Shown here: piece by piece, positions 7,788 through 16,762 of the stretch
How the letters are laid out: each line of letters begins with the position of its first letter
Position numbering within the stretch: position 1 is the first letter of the stretch
Source: JBBIJR01 sp037445875
GTDB taxonomy: Bacteria > CLD3 > SB21
DNA: 21,197 nt
Assembly (NCBI GenBank): GCA_037445875.1
Contig: JBBIJR010000062.1
Location: forward strand, 1-21,197
Direction: 5' to 3'
Position numbers and translations under genes: made by a program
Notes under the pieces: generated by a model
What the model saw: the letters and a program-made list of their open reading frames with translations, nothing else
Told to the model about the DNA's origin: nothing
Databases searched by the model: none

Positions 7788-8147
7788 ATGACGGAGTTCA
7801 TCGTTGCGGTGATCGTGGAGACGATAGCGCTGTTCTACTTCTGGCCGAAAGTTATGGCCCGCCGGTCGGGGTTCGGCAATCCGGCGCTGCTCTCGGACAA
7901 TCCCCATCTGCGGCGGTGTTTCCACGCCCGACGGTGGACCGCCCCGACGACGTTCGTGTTGACGGCCTCCGTCGTCCTTCTCCACATCGATATCCTCCAT
8001 CATCTCCTGGAAGATCTCCTCCTCCTGAACCTGCTGATCCTCTTCGTCGCCCTCGTACTGGGCGGGCTGGTCGGTGAGATCGTCGGCGACCACTTCCGCC
8101 GCCATCCGGTGCAGTTCCTCAGTCCCCGCGAACGTCTGCACGCCTGA
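7788..8147 (+). CDS. Small membrane protein of unknown function
   Basis: The 119-residue product is not recognised. It has an N-terminal hydrophobic segment (4-20), a basic loop (21-50) and a long hydrophobic stretch (52-100) that could form two helices, with a basic tail; an inner-membrane location is likely. Support for it being real is the AGAAGG Shine-Dalgarno 7-8 bases before the ATG and a promoter just upstream. The run of leucines makes the opposite strand read as a charged artefact. It is followed after about 120 bp by tdk, which has its own promoter. Confidence 0.55.
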   Translation: MTEFIVAVIVETIALFYFWPKVMARRSGFGNPALLSDNPHLRRCFHARRWTAPTTFVLTASVVLLHIDILHHLLEDLLLLNLLILFVALVLGGLVGEIVGDHFRRHPVQFLSPRERLHA

Positions 8148-8190
8148 CCGTCCTTCCACGTCCTCGCTCGAACCAGCGCCCCTAAAACGG

Positions 8191-8219
8191 TTGCGCCTTC
8201 CGGCAAAATGTGTTAGATT
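8191..8219 (+). promoter_or_regulatory. Putative promoter for tdk-obg, TTGCGC-17 bp-TAGATT
   Basis: TTGCGC (8191-8196) and TAGATT (8214-8219) are 17 bp apart, with TG one base before the downstream box (extended -10). The start would be near 8226, about 44 nt before tdk. Confidence 0.4.
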
Positions 8220-8269
8220 GCACGGCCTTCGGGCAGTTCCAATCGTGAAGGAAACCTACAGGTGGGATC

Positions 8270-8848
8270 ATGAACGTCATGTCGGGGCACAGCGGCTGGA
8301 TCGAAGTGATCGCCGGAAGCATGTTCAGCGGCAAATCCGAGGAACTGATTCGCCGGTTGCGACGCGCCGAGATCGCACGCCTGCGCGTCCAGGTATTCAA
8401 ACCGAAGATCGACAACCGGTACAGCGATGACCACATCGTTTCCCACAGCGAATTGCGGATGAAATCGGACACGGTCGGCAGCGCCCAGGAGATCCTGGAC
8501 CGGCTCGACCCGCGGACGGACGTAGTGGGTATTGACGAAGCCCAGTTCTTCGACGAGACGCTCGTGTCCATCTGCAACCGGATGGCCGACATGGGCAAAC
8601 GGGTCATCGTGGCAGGTCTTGACAAAGACTATACGGGTAGGCCTTTTGATCCGCTTCCGCAACTGCTGGCGATTGCAGAGTACATTTCCAAGCCGCTGGC
8701 GATCTGTGTCATTTGCGGCGGGCCCGCAAACTATTCCCAGCGCATCATCGAAAGCGAGGACCGCGTGCTCGTGGGGGCGACCGGCGTGTATGAAGCGCGC
8801 TGCCGCAAACATTTCGACCCCAGGCCGGTGACGTCGCCTCATCCCTAA
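8270..8848 (+). CDS. tdk: Thymidine kinase (type II)
   Basis: Tdk phosphorylates thymidine to dTMP with ATP in pyrimidine salvage. The 192 residues fit the bacterial type II family. The P-loop GSMFSGKS is at 16-23, the Walker B and catalytic segment DEAQFF at 89-94, and the structural Zn site is formed by Cys146 and Cys149 (CVIC) and Cys178 and His181 (CRKH). The substrate-lid part, GLDKDYTGRPF, is at 116-126. The ATG has AGGTGGGA upstream; a second ATG three codons later is less well spaced. obg begins 4 bp after the stop, so the two are probably cotranscribed. Confidence 0.95.
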   Translation: MNVMSGHSGWIEVIAGSMFSGKSEELIRRLRRAEIARLRVQVFKPKIDNRYSDDHIVSHSELRMKSDTVGSAQEILDRLDPRTDVVGIDEAQFFDETLVSICNRMADMGKRVIVAGLDKDYTGRPFDPLPQLLAIAEYISKPLAICVICGGPANYSQRIIESEDRVLVGATGVYEARCRKHFDPRPVTSPHP

Positions 8849-8852
8849 CTCC

Positions 8853-9818
8853 ATGTTCATCGACTACATCGAGATTCACGTCCGCGCGGGCCGTGGCGGC
8901 AACGGTTGCGTGTCTTTCCGGCGTGAAAAATACGTGCCCAAGGGCGGCCCGGACGGCGGCGACGGCGGTCACGGCGGCCACGTCATCCTGGTGACCGACT
9001 CGAACCTGCACACGCTGCAGGACGTCGGCCAGCATCGCCACTATCACGCGGAACATGGCGGAAAAGGACTGGGAAATAATCAGTCCGGAAGGCGCGGCAA
9101 GGACGTGGTCATTCGCGTCCCCCTGGGAACGCTCGTGCGGGATGCACTAAATCATGAAGTGCTCGGGGACCTGGAAGAAAAAGGACAGAAACTGGTAGTC
9201 GCCAGGGGAGGCACGGGCGGAAGGGGCAATTCGCGTTTCAAGTCCCCTACGAACCGCACCCCGCGGGAATTCGAGGCCGGCACCGAAGGAGAAGAGCGTG
9301 ACATCGCTCTCGAATTGAAGGTGCTTGCCGATGTCGGATTGGTCGGGTTTCCAAACGCCGGGAAGTCCACGTTGCTGGCCACTTTGAGCGCGGCCAAACC
9401 GAGGATAGCGGATTACCCTTTCACCACATTGACGCCGAATCTCGGCATCGTAAAGGTCGAAGAATACAAGAGCTTCGTCATGGCGGACATCCCCGGTCTC
9501 ATCGAAGGCGCCCACATGGGCAAAGGGCTCGGGATACAGTTCCTAAAGCACATCGAACGAACTAAAGTATTGGTTTTCCTGATTGATTGCCAATCAGAGG
9601 ACATAGAAAAAGACTATTCTATCCTGAAAAGGGAGGTTCGGGCCTTCAATACACATCTGCTGAAGCGCCGTCGTGTGGTTGTGCTTACCAAGTCCGACGT
9701 CCGGCCTGTCCTGCCGAAAAAACGAGTCATGCGGGATAAGACACCAATCCTGCATATCTCGGCGGTTACCCATCAAGGCACGACCGAATTGGCCAGGTAC
9801 CTATGGAAGCTCCTGTGA
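8853..9818 (+). CDS. obg: Obg family GTPase
   Basis: Obg is a GTPase acting in large ribosomal subunit assembly. The Gly-rich Obg fold occupies residues 1-158. The G domain has G1 GFPNAGKST (165-173), G2 in YPFTTLTPN (188-196), G3 DIPG (212-215), G4 TKSD (279-282) and G5 SA (303-304). The protein stops at 321 residues, at the end of the G domain, so the C-terminal OCT domain found in many Firmicutes forms is absent, as in some other lineages. No Shine-Dalgarno is seen; the ATG lies 4 bp after the tdk stop, which suggests coupled translation. Confidence 0.95.
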   Translation: MFIDYIEIHVRAGRGGNGCVSFRREKYVPKGGPDGGDGGHGGHVILVTDSNLHTLQDVGQHRHYHAEHGGKGLGNNQSGRRGKDVVIRVPLGTLVRDALNHEVLGDLEEKGQKLVVARGGTGGRGNSRFKSPTNRTPREFEAGTEGEERDIALELKVLADVGLVGFPNAGKSTLLATLSAAKPRIADYPFTTLTPNLGIVKVEEYKSFVMADIPGLIEGAHMGKGLGIQFLKHIERTKVLVFLIDCQSEDIEKDYSILKREVRAFNTHLLKRRRVVVLTKSDVRPVLPKKRVMRDKTPILHISAVTHQGTTELARYLWKLL

Positions 9819-9869
9819 TTTCCCCGTGTAAGTGCTTTATTTTTCTTAGAGGAACTTGAAAAATTGTCG

Positions 9870-9898
9870 TTGACTTCTGGTATTATTTTTATTAAATT
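9870..9898 (+). promoter_or_regulatory. Putative queA promoter, TTGACT-17 bp-TAAATT
   Basis: TTGACT (9870-9875) and TAAATT (9893-9898) are 17 bp apart in an AT-rich stretch unlike its surroundings. The start would be near 9905, about 40 nt before queA. Confidence 0.5.
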
Positions 9899-9916
9899 TA
9901 CGCGATTTTGAGAATA

Positions 9917-9926
9917 TGGCATGCCA
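9917..9926. repeat. Perfect 10-bp palindrome in the queA leader
   Basis: TGGCATGCCA lies between the queA promoter and its ribosome-binding site. It could be an operator-like site, but a single short palindrome can occur by chance. Confidence 0.3.
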
Positions 9927-9946
9927 ACCCCTATTGAGAGGCATTC

Positions 9947-10972
9947 ATGAAACTGTCCGACTTCAGATTCAAGCTGCCGGAACGGTACATCGCCCAATAT
10001 CCGACGCGGCACCGGGACAAGGCCAAGTTGATGGTGGTCAACCGGGCGGACGGATCGATCGAAGATCGCGTATTTGCAGACATGGCGGAATACATCACAA
10101 AGAAAGACTGCCTCGTCATTAATGAAACGCGTGTCTTTCCGGCCAGACTCTTTGCCCGCAAGGAAAAAACGAACGCGAAAGTGGAAGTGTTCCTCCTCCG
10201 TGAACTCGAGAACAACCTGTGGGAGGTGCTGGTAAAGCCCGCCCGCAAGGTCCGCATTGGCAATCGACTGGTGATCGATGGGGTCTATTGCGACGTGATC
10301 GACAACACGGTCTCGGGAGGCCGTGTGGTGCGGTTCGATTACGGCGCCGACTTCCACAAGTTCATCGAAAAGATCGGGCAGTGTCCTCTGCCGCCGTACA
10401 TCCGCCGCCAGCCCGAAGAGAGAGACAAGGAGGACTATCAGACCGTGTTTGCCCGGGTTCGGGGTTCGGTGGCGGCACCGACCGCGGGACTGCATTTTTC
10501 GAAGGAGCTGATGACGCGACTGCGGAGGAAGGGCGTGACGATTGCACCGCTCGTTCTGCACATCGGACTCGGGACGTTCCGAAAGGTGCAGGTGGAAGAC
10601 CTGGCCCGACACAAGATGGACTCGGAGTACTATGAGATTCCCGAGCCAACCGCACGGGCCATCAATCAGACGAAGGACAACGGCGGCAAGGTGATCGCCG
10701 TCGGTTCCACCGTCGTCCGAAGCATCGAGAGCGCGGTCACGGCCCTCAACCGTGTGAAACCGCACCGCGGATGGACGGACAAGTTCATTTATCCTCCGTA
10801 CGAATTCAAGATCATCGACAAGCTGATCACCAACTTCCACACACCTGAATCTACGCTTCTGATGCTGGCTTCCGCCTTCGGAGGCCGCGACCTCGTCATG
10901 AAAGCGTACAAGAAGGCCATCAAGGACGGATACCGCTTTTACAGCTACGGCGATGCGATGTTGATCCTGTGA
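9947..10972 (+). CDS. queA: S-adenosylmethionine:tRNA ribosyltransferase-isomerase
   Basis: QueA adds the ribosyl part of SAM to preQ1 in tRNA, making epoxyqueuosine at wobble position 34. The 341 residues are typical in length. Family motifs are NETRVFPARL (59-68), PLPPYI (147-152), GSVAAPTAGLHF (173-184) and LHIGLGTF (204-211). The ATG has GAGAGG upstream. It has its own promoter and a strong terminator, so it is probably a single-gene unit. Confidence 0.96.
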   Translation: MKLSDFRFKLPERYIAQYPTRHRDKAKLMVVNRADGSIEDRVFADMAEYITKKDCLVINETRVFPARLFARKEKTNAKVEVFLLRELENNLWEVLVKPARKVRIGNRLVIDGVYCDVIDNTVSGGRVVRFDYGADFHKFIEKIGQCPLPPYIRRQPEERDKEDYQTVFARVRGSVAAPTAGLHFSKELMTRLRRKGVTIAPLVLHIGLGTFRKVQVEDLARHKMDSEYYEIPEPTARAINQTKDNGGKVIAVGSTVVRSIESAVTALNRVKPHRGWTDKFIYPPYEFKIIDKLITNFHTPESTLLMLASAFGGRDLVMKAYKKAIKDGYRFYSYGDAMLIL

Positions 10973-10996
10973 ACGCACAGGCGCTTGTGCATCGGG

Positions 10997-11029
10997 AGGC
11001 CGTCCCTGCGGGGACGGCTTTTGCGTTTT
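10997..11029 (+). terminator. Rho-independent terminator of queA
   Basis: A perfect 8-bp stem, GCCGTCCC / GGGACGGC (10999-11006 and 11011-11018), with a TGCG loop is followed by TTTT and a second TTTT. It lies about 25 bp after the queA stop. Confidence 0.9.
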
Positions 11030-11211
11030 CCGCGATGTGTCCGTCACTGGGCGTATGAAACGCTCGGCGGTCCGGACCTGGACCCCGGGTTCAAGCTCCG
11101 TTCGCGGGACGGATCCGGCGATCCGCCCGGAAAAGCCCGCCACCGGCCGCCCGCCCGTATCCGAACGCGGCGGGCCTGCGTATCTTGGATCATCCCATAT
11201 CGGAGATGAAC

Positions 11212-12321
11212 ATGAACAGAAGAGAATTCCTCAACATCGCGGCCCTTCCCATCGTCGTTTATCCGCTCGCTTCCTGCCGCGGAGGCGGTGAAGGCGCGCT
11301 CCGGGACGATCCCGAAACCATGGTGAGCGATGACGGGCTCAGGCTGCTGGCCTATGCCGTAACGGCTCCCAATGCCCATAACAAACAGCCGTGGCTCGTT
11401 CGTCTGGGTCCCGGTGAGATGGAACTGTACGTGGACCCCTTACGTCTGCTACCGCAGACGGATCCCCACCACCGCCAGATCATGATCAGTCAGGGCACAT
11501 TCGTCGAAACCGCACGGATCGCCGCATCGCATCTCCACCTGAGCATGGAAACCACCCTCCTCCCCGACGCGAAGAACGATGCCGCCACGGGGTCCTGTCC
11601 CACCGCAGCCATGAAATGGAAGACCGATGCCGCCGTAATCGAGGACCCGTTGTTTTCCTTCATTGAAATACGTCAGACGAATCGTCGACCGTACGATGCG
11701 GTCCCGCTTCCCGAGTCCACGCACCAGGATCTCATCGACGTAATTCAGGCGGACGGATTTCGGCTGCTGTGGATCGAGGACGAACAGACGCGGTCATCGG
11801 TAGCCGGATGGATGGCCGAAGCGATGCGGAACGAATCGTTCAACGACGACGCGCACGGGGAGAACGTCTCCATGATCCGGTTCGACGAGGAGGAACTTCG
11901 GGAGCATCGCGACGGGTTCGCGTTCGAGCATCTGGGTCTTACGGGTCTGAGTTTGCTTCTGGCCCGGCTCTTCACGGCCCGAAAGACCGCGTTCGACCGC
12001 TCTTTCCGCGAGCGATCCTCCGAACTGGCGCGAAAGGCCGCGTTCAGTGCTCCCGCAATCGGAATCCTCGCAAGTCCCGGTTCGTCACGACTCGATGAGA
12101 TCACATCCGGTATCGTATTCGCACGCATTCACTTGGCGGCTGCGCGGCTTGGCCTCGCGCTGCATCCCATGAGCCAGATACTCGAAGTTCCTGAAACGCG
12201 GGAAGCGCTGGTTCGTCGGATCGGAATCCAGGAAGTTCCTCAGATGGTTTTTCGCATCGGCTGGGCCCCCTCGGCACCGTTCACTCCGCGCAGGCGGCTT
12301 GACTCGTTCACGAAGGTTTGA
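11212..12321 (+). CDS. Tat-exported lipoprotein of the Acg/nitroreductase-like FMN family
   Basis: The 369-residue protein starts with a twin-arginine signal, NRREFL (2-7), a short hydrophobic core and a lipobox LASC with Cys22, so it is probably exported folded and lipid-anchored. The body matches the Acg family of nitroreductase-like flavoproteins: APNAHNKQPW (52-61), RQTNRRPY (154-161), then SGIVFARIHLAAARLGL and the closing VPQMVFRIGWA near the C-terminus. Tat export fits a protein that binds its flavin before export. Substrate unknown. An upstream in-frame ATG exists at 11185, but GGAG at 11202-11205 sets 11212, which also puts the RR motif at the N-terminus. A gene for an ABM-like protein follows after 81 bp. 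Confidence 0.82.
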   Translation: MNRREFLNIAALPIVVYPLASCRGGGEGALRDDPETMVSDDGLRLLAYAVTAPNAHNKQPWLVRLGPGEMELYVDPLRLLPQTDPHHRQIMISQGTFVETARIAASHLHLSMETTLLPDAKNDAATGSCPTAAMKWKTDAAVIEDPLFSFIEIRQTNRRPYDAVPLPESTHQDLIDVIQADGFRLLWIEDEQTRSSVAGWMAEAMRNESFNDDAHGENVSMIRFDEEELREHRDGFAFEHLGLTGLSLLLARLFTARKTAFDRSFRERSSELARKAAFSAPAIGILASPGSSRLDEITSGIVFARIHLAAARLGLALHPMSQILEVPETREALVRRIGIQEVPQMVFRIGWAPSAPFTPRRRLDSFTKV

Positions 12322-12402
12322 CCGAACGCGGCCCAGCGGCCGGGAACCTCTGTCCTCGAGTTCCGTAATTGAGGAGTCAACGAACTAAACAGGAGCCCTT
12401 GC

Positions 12403-12735
12403 ATGATTGCTCGCGTATGGCACGGTCGAACACCGATTTCCAAATCGGAAGCGTATAAGCGATTCCTCCTCGAAACGGCGGTCCCCGACTATCGGGCCAC
12501 GGACGGCTGCCTGGGCCTGACGTTCCTTCATCGCATGGCCGGCGAGGAGGCACATTTTACGCTCGTGACGTTTTGGCCTTCCGTCGAGGCCGTCCGACGT
12601 TTCGCGGGGGAGGATTTCGAAAAGGCCAAGTATTATCCCGAGGACAGGGAGTTCCTCATCGACTACGAAGAGCGCGTCGTGCATCACGAGGTATTCTATC
12701 ATCAGCCCGTTGCGGCATTTGAGGCAAATACCTGA
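12403..12735 (+). CDS. ABM-type (antibiotic biosynthesis monooxygenase fold) small protein
   Basis: The 110 residues fit the dimeric alpha/beta ABM ferredoxin-like fold: MIARVWHGRTP at the N-terminus, GCLGLTFLHRMAGEEAHFTLVTFWPSVEAVRRFAG in the middle and a C-terminal strand (ERVVHHEVFYH). Members include heme-degrading and quinone monooxygenases and many of unknown role; the specific reaction is not readable. The ATG is well placed after AGGAG (12391-12395). It may be cotranscribed with the Acg-like gene, and a terminator follows 18 bp after the stop. Confidence 0.75.
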   Translation: MIARVWHGRTPISKSEAYKRFLLETAVPDYRATDGCLGLTFLHRMAGEEAHFTLVTFWPSVEAVRRFAGEDFEKAKYYPEDREFLIDYEERVVHHEVFYHQPVAAFEANT

Positions 12736-12753
12736 CGGTTTGGGCTAAGAAGC

Positions 12754-12787
12754 GAAAAGCCCGATGATCCGAGCCATCGGGCTTTTC
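12754..12787. terminator. Bidirectional terminator between convergent genes
   Basis: A perfect 13-bp inverted repeat, GAAAAGCCCGATG / CATCGGGCTTTTC, with an 8-nt loop has TTTT at the end of the stem on both strands. It separates the ABM gene (plus) from the Ig-repeat gene (minus) and can serve both. Confidence 0.85.
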
Positions 12788-12840
12788 ACGGGCTAATGTA
12801 AGAACGGAGGCCTTGTCCGGCGTCCTCGGACGCGTCCCGC

Positions 12841-15800
12841 CTACGGGCCAGCCTTCTTGACGGTAATCCTTACGGCCTTGCTGTCCGAGGCCGTGCCGTC
12901 GCTCACCTTGACGGTAACTGTGTAATCCCCGGCCTGGCCCGCCTGGGTCGTCCAGGAGAATTCGCCGTCGCCCGACATCGATGCGCCGGACGGGGCTCCC
13001 GTCATGGAAAAGGTCAGCTTGTCGTCTTTGTCTTCGTCCGACGCCGAGGCACGGAAAGATACGGACTGGCCTTCGTCCACGCTCTGATCGCCGATCGGCT
13101 CCAGTTTCGGAGGACGATTGACGTTGGCAACCTTGATCGGGATCGATTTCGAGTCCTCGAGTCCGCCGGCATCGGTGACTTTGAACGTGATCGCGTGGTC
13201 GCCGGCCTGATCGTAGGCGGGCGTCCACGAGAACTTACCGTCCGGCGATAGCGTCGCGCCGGAAGGCAGCCCGTCCGCGGAGAACTTCAACTGCGCCGCG
13301 TCCTCCTTGTCCGGATCCGTGGCGGACAGTGAAAGGCTCACGGCTTTTCCTTCGGACGTCTGCTGACCCGTCACCGCTCCCAGCGTGGGTTTGCGATTGA
13401 CGTTGTTCACCGTAATGCCCACCGTCCTGGAATCCGACAGGCCGGCCGCGTCCGTCAGAGTAAACGTCACCTGATAGGAGCCCGCCTGATCGAATGTGGG
13501 CGTCCACGTCACCGTACGGTTCGTCGCGTTGAAAAGGGCCCCCTGAGGCACGCCGTCCGCCTTCAAGATCAACTTGCCGTTGTCTTCTTTGTCCGGATCG
13601 TTCAGCGGAACGGTTAGATTGAGTTTCCCCCCTTCATCGACCGATTGCGCGGCCACATCCCCGATTGCGGGCGGGCGGTTGACATGATTGATTCGGACAT
13701 CCACGGTTTTCGAGTCCGATCCGCCCGCCACGTCCGTTACGGTCACCTTGAGCGAGTAGGCGCCGGACTGCTCGAACGTGGGCGTCCACGTGATCGTGCG
13801 CGACGCTTCGTCGAACGCGGCTCCCTGCGGAAGTCCGTCTACTTTGTAGGTCAACTTACCGACATCTTCCTTGTCCGGATCTTCTCCTGCAGGAATCTGA
13901 ATGGAGAGGGCCTTGTTCTCATCGCCGACCACCGCTGCAACCGCCGCGAGCTTCGGCAAACGGTTGACATTGTTCACGGTGACGGCTGCGCTTTTCTGAT
14001 CCGTCGCCTTTGCCGGATCTTCGATCTGGAAGGTCACCGTGTACGGGCCAGCCTGCTCGAACGTCGGCGTCCAGCTGAACGTCCGCGTCGCTGGGTCGAA
14101 GTTCGCCCCCTCCGGCAGCCCGGTCGACGAAAACGTCAACTTGCCGGCGTCTTCTTTGTCCGGATCGCTGCCGGCGATCGTAAACGTGAGCGCTTTGGTC
14201 TCGTCCACGGACTTGGCTGCAACAGCATCCAGGACCGGCGGCCGGTTGACATGATTGATCGTGATCTTGAACGAGGCGGAGGCCGTCAAGCCGCCGGCAT
14301 CCTTCACGGTCGCCGTGATGCCCTCGTAGACTCCCGACTGTTCGTACGTGGGCAGCCACTTGATCGTGCGGGTCGCCGCATCGAACGCCGCACCCGGCGG
14401 CAATTTGTCCACGGCGTACGTCAGTTTACCGGCATCCTCGCGGTCGGGGTCCGTGGCTTCGGGGATCAAGAAGACCAGGTCCTTGTTCTCATCACCCATG
14501 AGCGGTTCGATGACCGCCAAAACCGGCGGACGATTGATGTTCGCCACTTTGACCGCGGCCGCAACCCCATCGGACAGGCCCGCCGGATCGGAGACCGTGA
14601 AGTTGATCGTGAAGTCGCCCGACTGCTCGAAGGTTGGTTTCCACGTCACCGTCCGGCTTGCTTCATCGAAGACCGCTCCCTCGGGCAGTCCGGCCGCCTT
14701 GACGGTTAGTTTGCCCTGATCTTCCGCGTCCGGATCGGAGGCGTTGATTCTGAAAGTCAGTGCCTGCTCTTCGTCCACCACTTGTGCTGCGATCGCGGAC
14801 AACACCGGAGGACGATTGACGTGCTGGACCGCAATGGATGTCGTCACGGTATCCGACAGCCCGTCTGCATCACGGACGATGAAATAGACCCCATCGTAGG
14901 TACCCGACTGTTCAAAGCCGGGCGTCCAGCTGAATGTTTGCGTAACGCGATCAAACGCCGCACCCGGCGGCACGTTGAAGGCTCCGAATTCGAGTTTGCC
15001 CGCGTCCTCCTTGTCGGGATCGGTTGCCGAGATCTGGAAGGACAGGGCTTTGTTCTCGTCCACTGAGAACGACGGGTTCAGGCCGGCCAGCACCGGTGGA
15101 CGATTGATGTGGTTGACCGTGATCTTCGATTGCTTGGTTTCCTTGCCGCCGGCACCGTCTCCGACCGTGAAATCGACGGTGTACGTTCCGGACTGCTCAT
15201 ACGTCGGGACCCACTTGAACGACAGGGCCGCCGGGTCAAAGACCGCTCCCTTTGGTACCGAACCGGCCGCCACGGTCAACTTTCCCTCGTCCTCCACGTC
15301 CGGATCGGTCGGAGGGCTGAGCGTGAAATTCAGCGCGACGTTTTCATCCACGATATAGTCGCCGGTGATCGGAAGAGAAGGAACGCGGTTGGTGTGTTTG
15401 ACCGTGATGCCGATCGTGTCCCGCGAGAAGAGCTTGGTTTTGGTATTCTCGGTCACGGTGAACACAAGGCCGTCGTATTGACCGGATTGCTCGAACGAGG
15501 GTACCCAGGTAAAAACGGTGTCCTGCGGCGAGAAGACCGCTCCCTGCGGAATGAAATTGGCCGAGAATACGATCGGATTACCGTCCGGATCGTAGCCCCT
15601 CACCTTGAATTCCAGCTTCTCGTTTTCCGCCACCACCTTATTTCCCGTCGGCGTGATGACCGGCGGTTTGTTGTGGATCATGACGAGTATGGACGAGAGA
15701 TCGGCCACAAGGATGAAAATGTCCTGCTTGAGAACATTGAACGCCTGGCCGGGCGTGTCGAATCGCGAATCGAACAACGGACGCTGGGGATTGGTGACGT

Positions 15801-16683
15801 CGATGGCCCGGATTCCGATGTCGTCCACGGCCAGGTAAACGTAGTTACCGGCCTTCACGATATCGTTGGCGTGGCCGGGCAGCTTGTATTCAGACACGAG
15901 CTTGATCTTGTCGAGATTAGAGACGTCGAGGATGACCAGGCCGTTGGGGCCGTCGGCGACGTATGCGTAGTTGCCGTCCACGTGAACGCCCGACGCGAAT
16001 TGCGTGAGGTAGCGTTTCAGCTCGACGGGCGTCTGAGGATTGGTCACGTCGATGACATGGATACCCGACTTACGGTCCGCCACGTAGATCCGGTTGTTCA
16101 GACCGATGTACACGTTACGGGAGTAGTCCCATTCCCGGTCGTTGCGCAAGGTGGCCACGAGCTTCGGGGTTTGCGGGTCGGTCACGTCCGCCACAACCAG
16201 TCCGGCAAGTCCTGCCGCAATGTACGCGTAGTTGCCCTGCACTTTTACATCCCAGGGCTCCCCTCCCCGGATGTCCATGGATCCGATTTTCCTGGGCTTA
16301 CGGGTGTTGCTTACGTCGTACACCACCAGACCGGCGAGATTATCCGCCAGCAGGATGAAATGGTCCTTTTTGGCAAGACCATAGTTCTGACCCTGGGACG
16401 GAGTGCGGCTCAGCAATTTCGGCCTGGAGAAGTCCGCGACATCGATGATCTGCAGGCCGCTGAACTTGTTGGCGACGTACAGCGTCGTTCCTTCCAACAG
16501 AAGGTGGACGGCGCCGTCGTCCGGGTTACCCACGCGCGCCACGTACTCAAAGGCGCCCCTCGGATTGGCCTGGCTCCAGAGACGTCCGTTCACTCCAAGG
16601 ACTTGTATGGTAACCAGGATGAGCAGGTGCCACCACGTAAACCCTTTACGCCCGCCCGCGACTGAAGGAAAATAGTTTGCCAT
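12841..16683 (-). CDS. Large secreted protein: LVIVD beta-propeller plus ten Ig/cadherin-like repeats
   Basis: The 1280-residue protein begins with a Sec signal (basic RK, then LLILVTIQVLG, cleavage near SQA). Residues about 43-335 hold six clear LVIVD-type repeats (GLQIIDVADF, GLVVYDVSN, GLVVADVTDPQTP, GIHVIDVTNPQTP, GLVILDVSN, GIRAIDVTNPQRP) and a degenerate seventh, enough for a beta-propeller. From residue 338 to the end come ten repeats of about 95 residues (He_PIG/cadherin-like), each opening with an NRPPVL-type linker and carrying DPDKED (possible Ca2+ site) and WTPTFEQSG motifs. No C-terminal anchor or sorting signal is seen; the protein ends in VRITVKKAGP. The frame extends to 16791, but GGAG before the ATG at 16683 and the signal peptide decide the start; the region 16684-16791 contains the promoter. 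It is probably a surface adhesin-like protein; the ligand is unknown. Confidence 0.88.
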   Translation of the reverse strand: MANYFPSVAGGRKGFTWWHLLILVTIQVLGVNGRLWSQANPRGAFEYVARVGNPDDGAVHLLLEGTTLYVANKFSGLQIIDVADFSRPKLLSRTPSQGQNYGLAKKDHFILLADNLAGLVVYDVSNTRKPRKIGSMDIRGGEPWDVKVQGNYAYIAAGLAGLVVADVTDPQTPKLVATLRNDREWDYSRNVYIGLNNRIYVADRKSGIHVIDVTNPQTPVELKRYLTQFASGVHVDGNYAYVADGPNGLVILDVSNLDKIKLVSEYKLPGHANDIVKAGNYVYLAVDDIGIRAIDVTNPQRPLFDSRFDTPGQAFNVLKQDIFILVADLSSILVMIHNKPPVITPTGNKVVAENEKLEFKVRGYDPDGNPIVFSANFIPQGAVFSPQDTVFTWVPSFEQSGQYDGLVFTVTENTKTKLFSRDTIGITVKHTNRVPSLPITGDYIVDENVALNFTLSPPTDPDVEDEGKLTVAAGSVPKGAVFDPAALSFKWVPTYEQSGTYTVDFTVGDGAGGKETKQSKITVNHINRPPVLAGLNPSFSVDENKALSFQISATDPDKEDAGKLEFGAFNVPPGAAFDRVTQTFSWTPGFEQSGTYDGVYFIVRDADGLSDTVTTSIAVQHVNRPPVLSAIAAQVVDEEQALTFRINASDPDAEDQGKLTVKAAGLPEGAVFDEASRTVTWKPTFEQSGDFTINFTVSDPAGLSDGVAAAVKVANINRPPVLAVIEPLMGDENKDLVFLIPEATDPDREDAGKLTYAVDKLPPGAAFDAATRTIKWLPTYEQSGVYEGITATVKDAGGLTASASFKITINHVNRPPVLDAVAAKSVDETKALTFTIAGSDPDKEDAGKLTFSSTGLPEGANFDPATRTFSWTPTFEQAGPYTVTFQIEDPAKATDQKSAAVTVNNVNRLPKLAAVAAVVGDENKALSIQIPAGEDPDKEDVGKLTYKVDGLPQGAAFDEASRTITWTPTFEQSGAYSLKVTVTDVAGGSDSKTVDVRINHVNRPPAIGDVAAQSVDEGGKLNLTVPLNDPDKEDNGKLILKADGVPQGALFNATNRTVTWTPTFDQAGSYQVTFTLTDAAGLSDSRTVGITVNNVNRKPTLGAVTGQQTSEGKAVSLSLSATDPDKEDAAQLKFSADGLPSGATLSPDGKFSWTPAYDQAGDHAITFKVTDAGGLEDSKSIPIKVANVNRPPKLEPIGDQSVDEGQSVSFRASASDEDKDDKLTFSMTGAPSGASMSGDGEFSWTTQAGQAGDYTVTVKVSDGTASDSKAVRITVKKAGP
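12844..15672 (-). repeat. Ten tandem repeats of about 285 bp coding for Ig/cadherin-like domains
   Basis: Linker motifs NKPPVI, NRVPSL, NRPPVL (four times), NRLPKL, NRPPAI, NRKPTL and NRPPKL recur at about 285-bp spacing from 15672 to near 13100. Copies are diverged at the DNA level but keep DPDKED, the sequence GA-F and WTPTFEQSG-like cores. The last two copies differ most from the rest. Confidence 0.85.
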
Positions 16684-16762
16684 TTCACACTCCAGTGACT
16701 GAATTCCAGACCGTGTGGTACTTGTCAAACGAGAGGAGTTATAGTGATCTAAGCCCGCACCG

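Noticed and set aside
6954..8159. 401-codon open frame on the minus strand
   Set aside because: It overlaps lpxC in another frame and runs antisense to the small membrane protein; its product is low-complexity and charged.
9773..11143. 456-codon open frame on the minus strand
   Set aside because: It is antisense to queA, which is complete and has its own promoter and terminator.
12841..15672. Tandem repeats as a CRISPR or mobile repeat array
   Set aside because: The period of about 285 bp keeps one reading frame and encodes Ig/cadherin-like domains.
15109..16665. 518-codon open frame on the plus strand
   Set aside because: It is antisense to the propeller part of the Ig-repeat protein; such frames are common opposite GC-rich repeat genes.
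16720..16735. TTGACA on the minus strand as the -35 of the Ig-repeat gene
   Set aside because: No acceptable -10 box lies 16-18 bp downstream; the TTGCAT/TATATT pair further up fits better.
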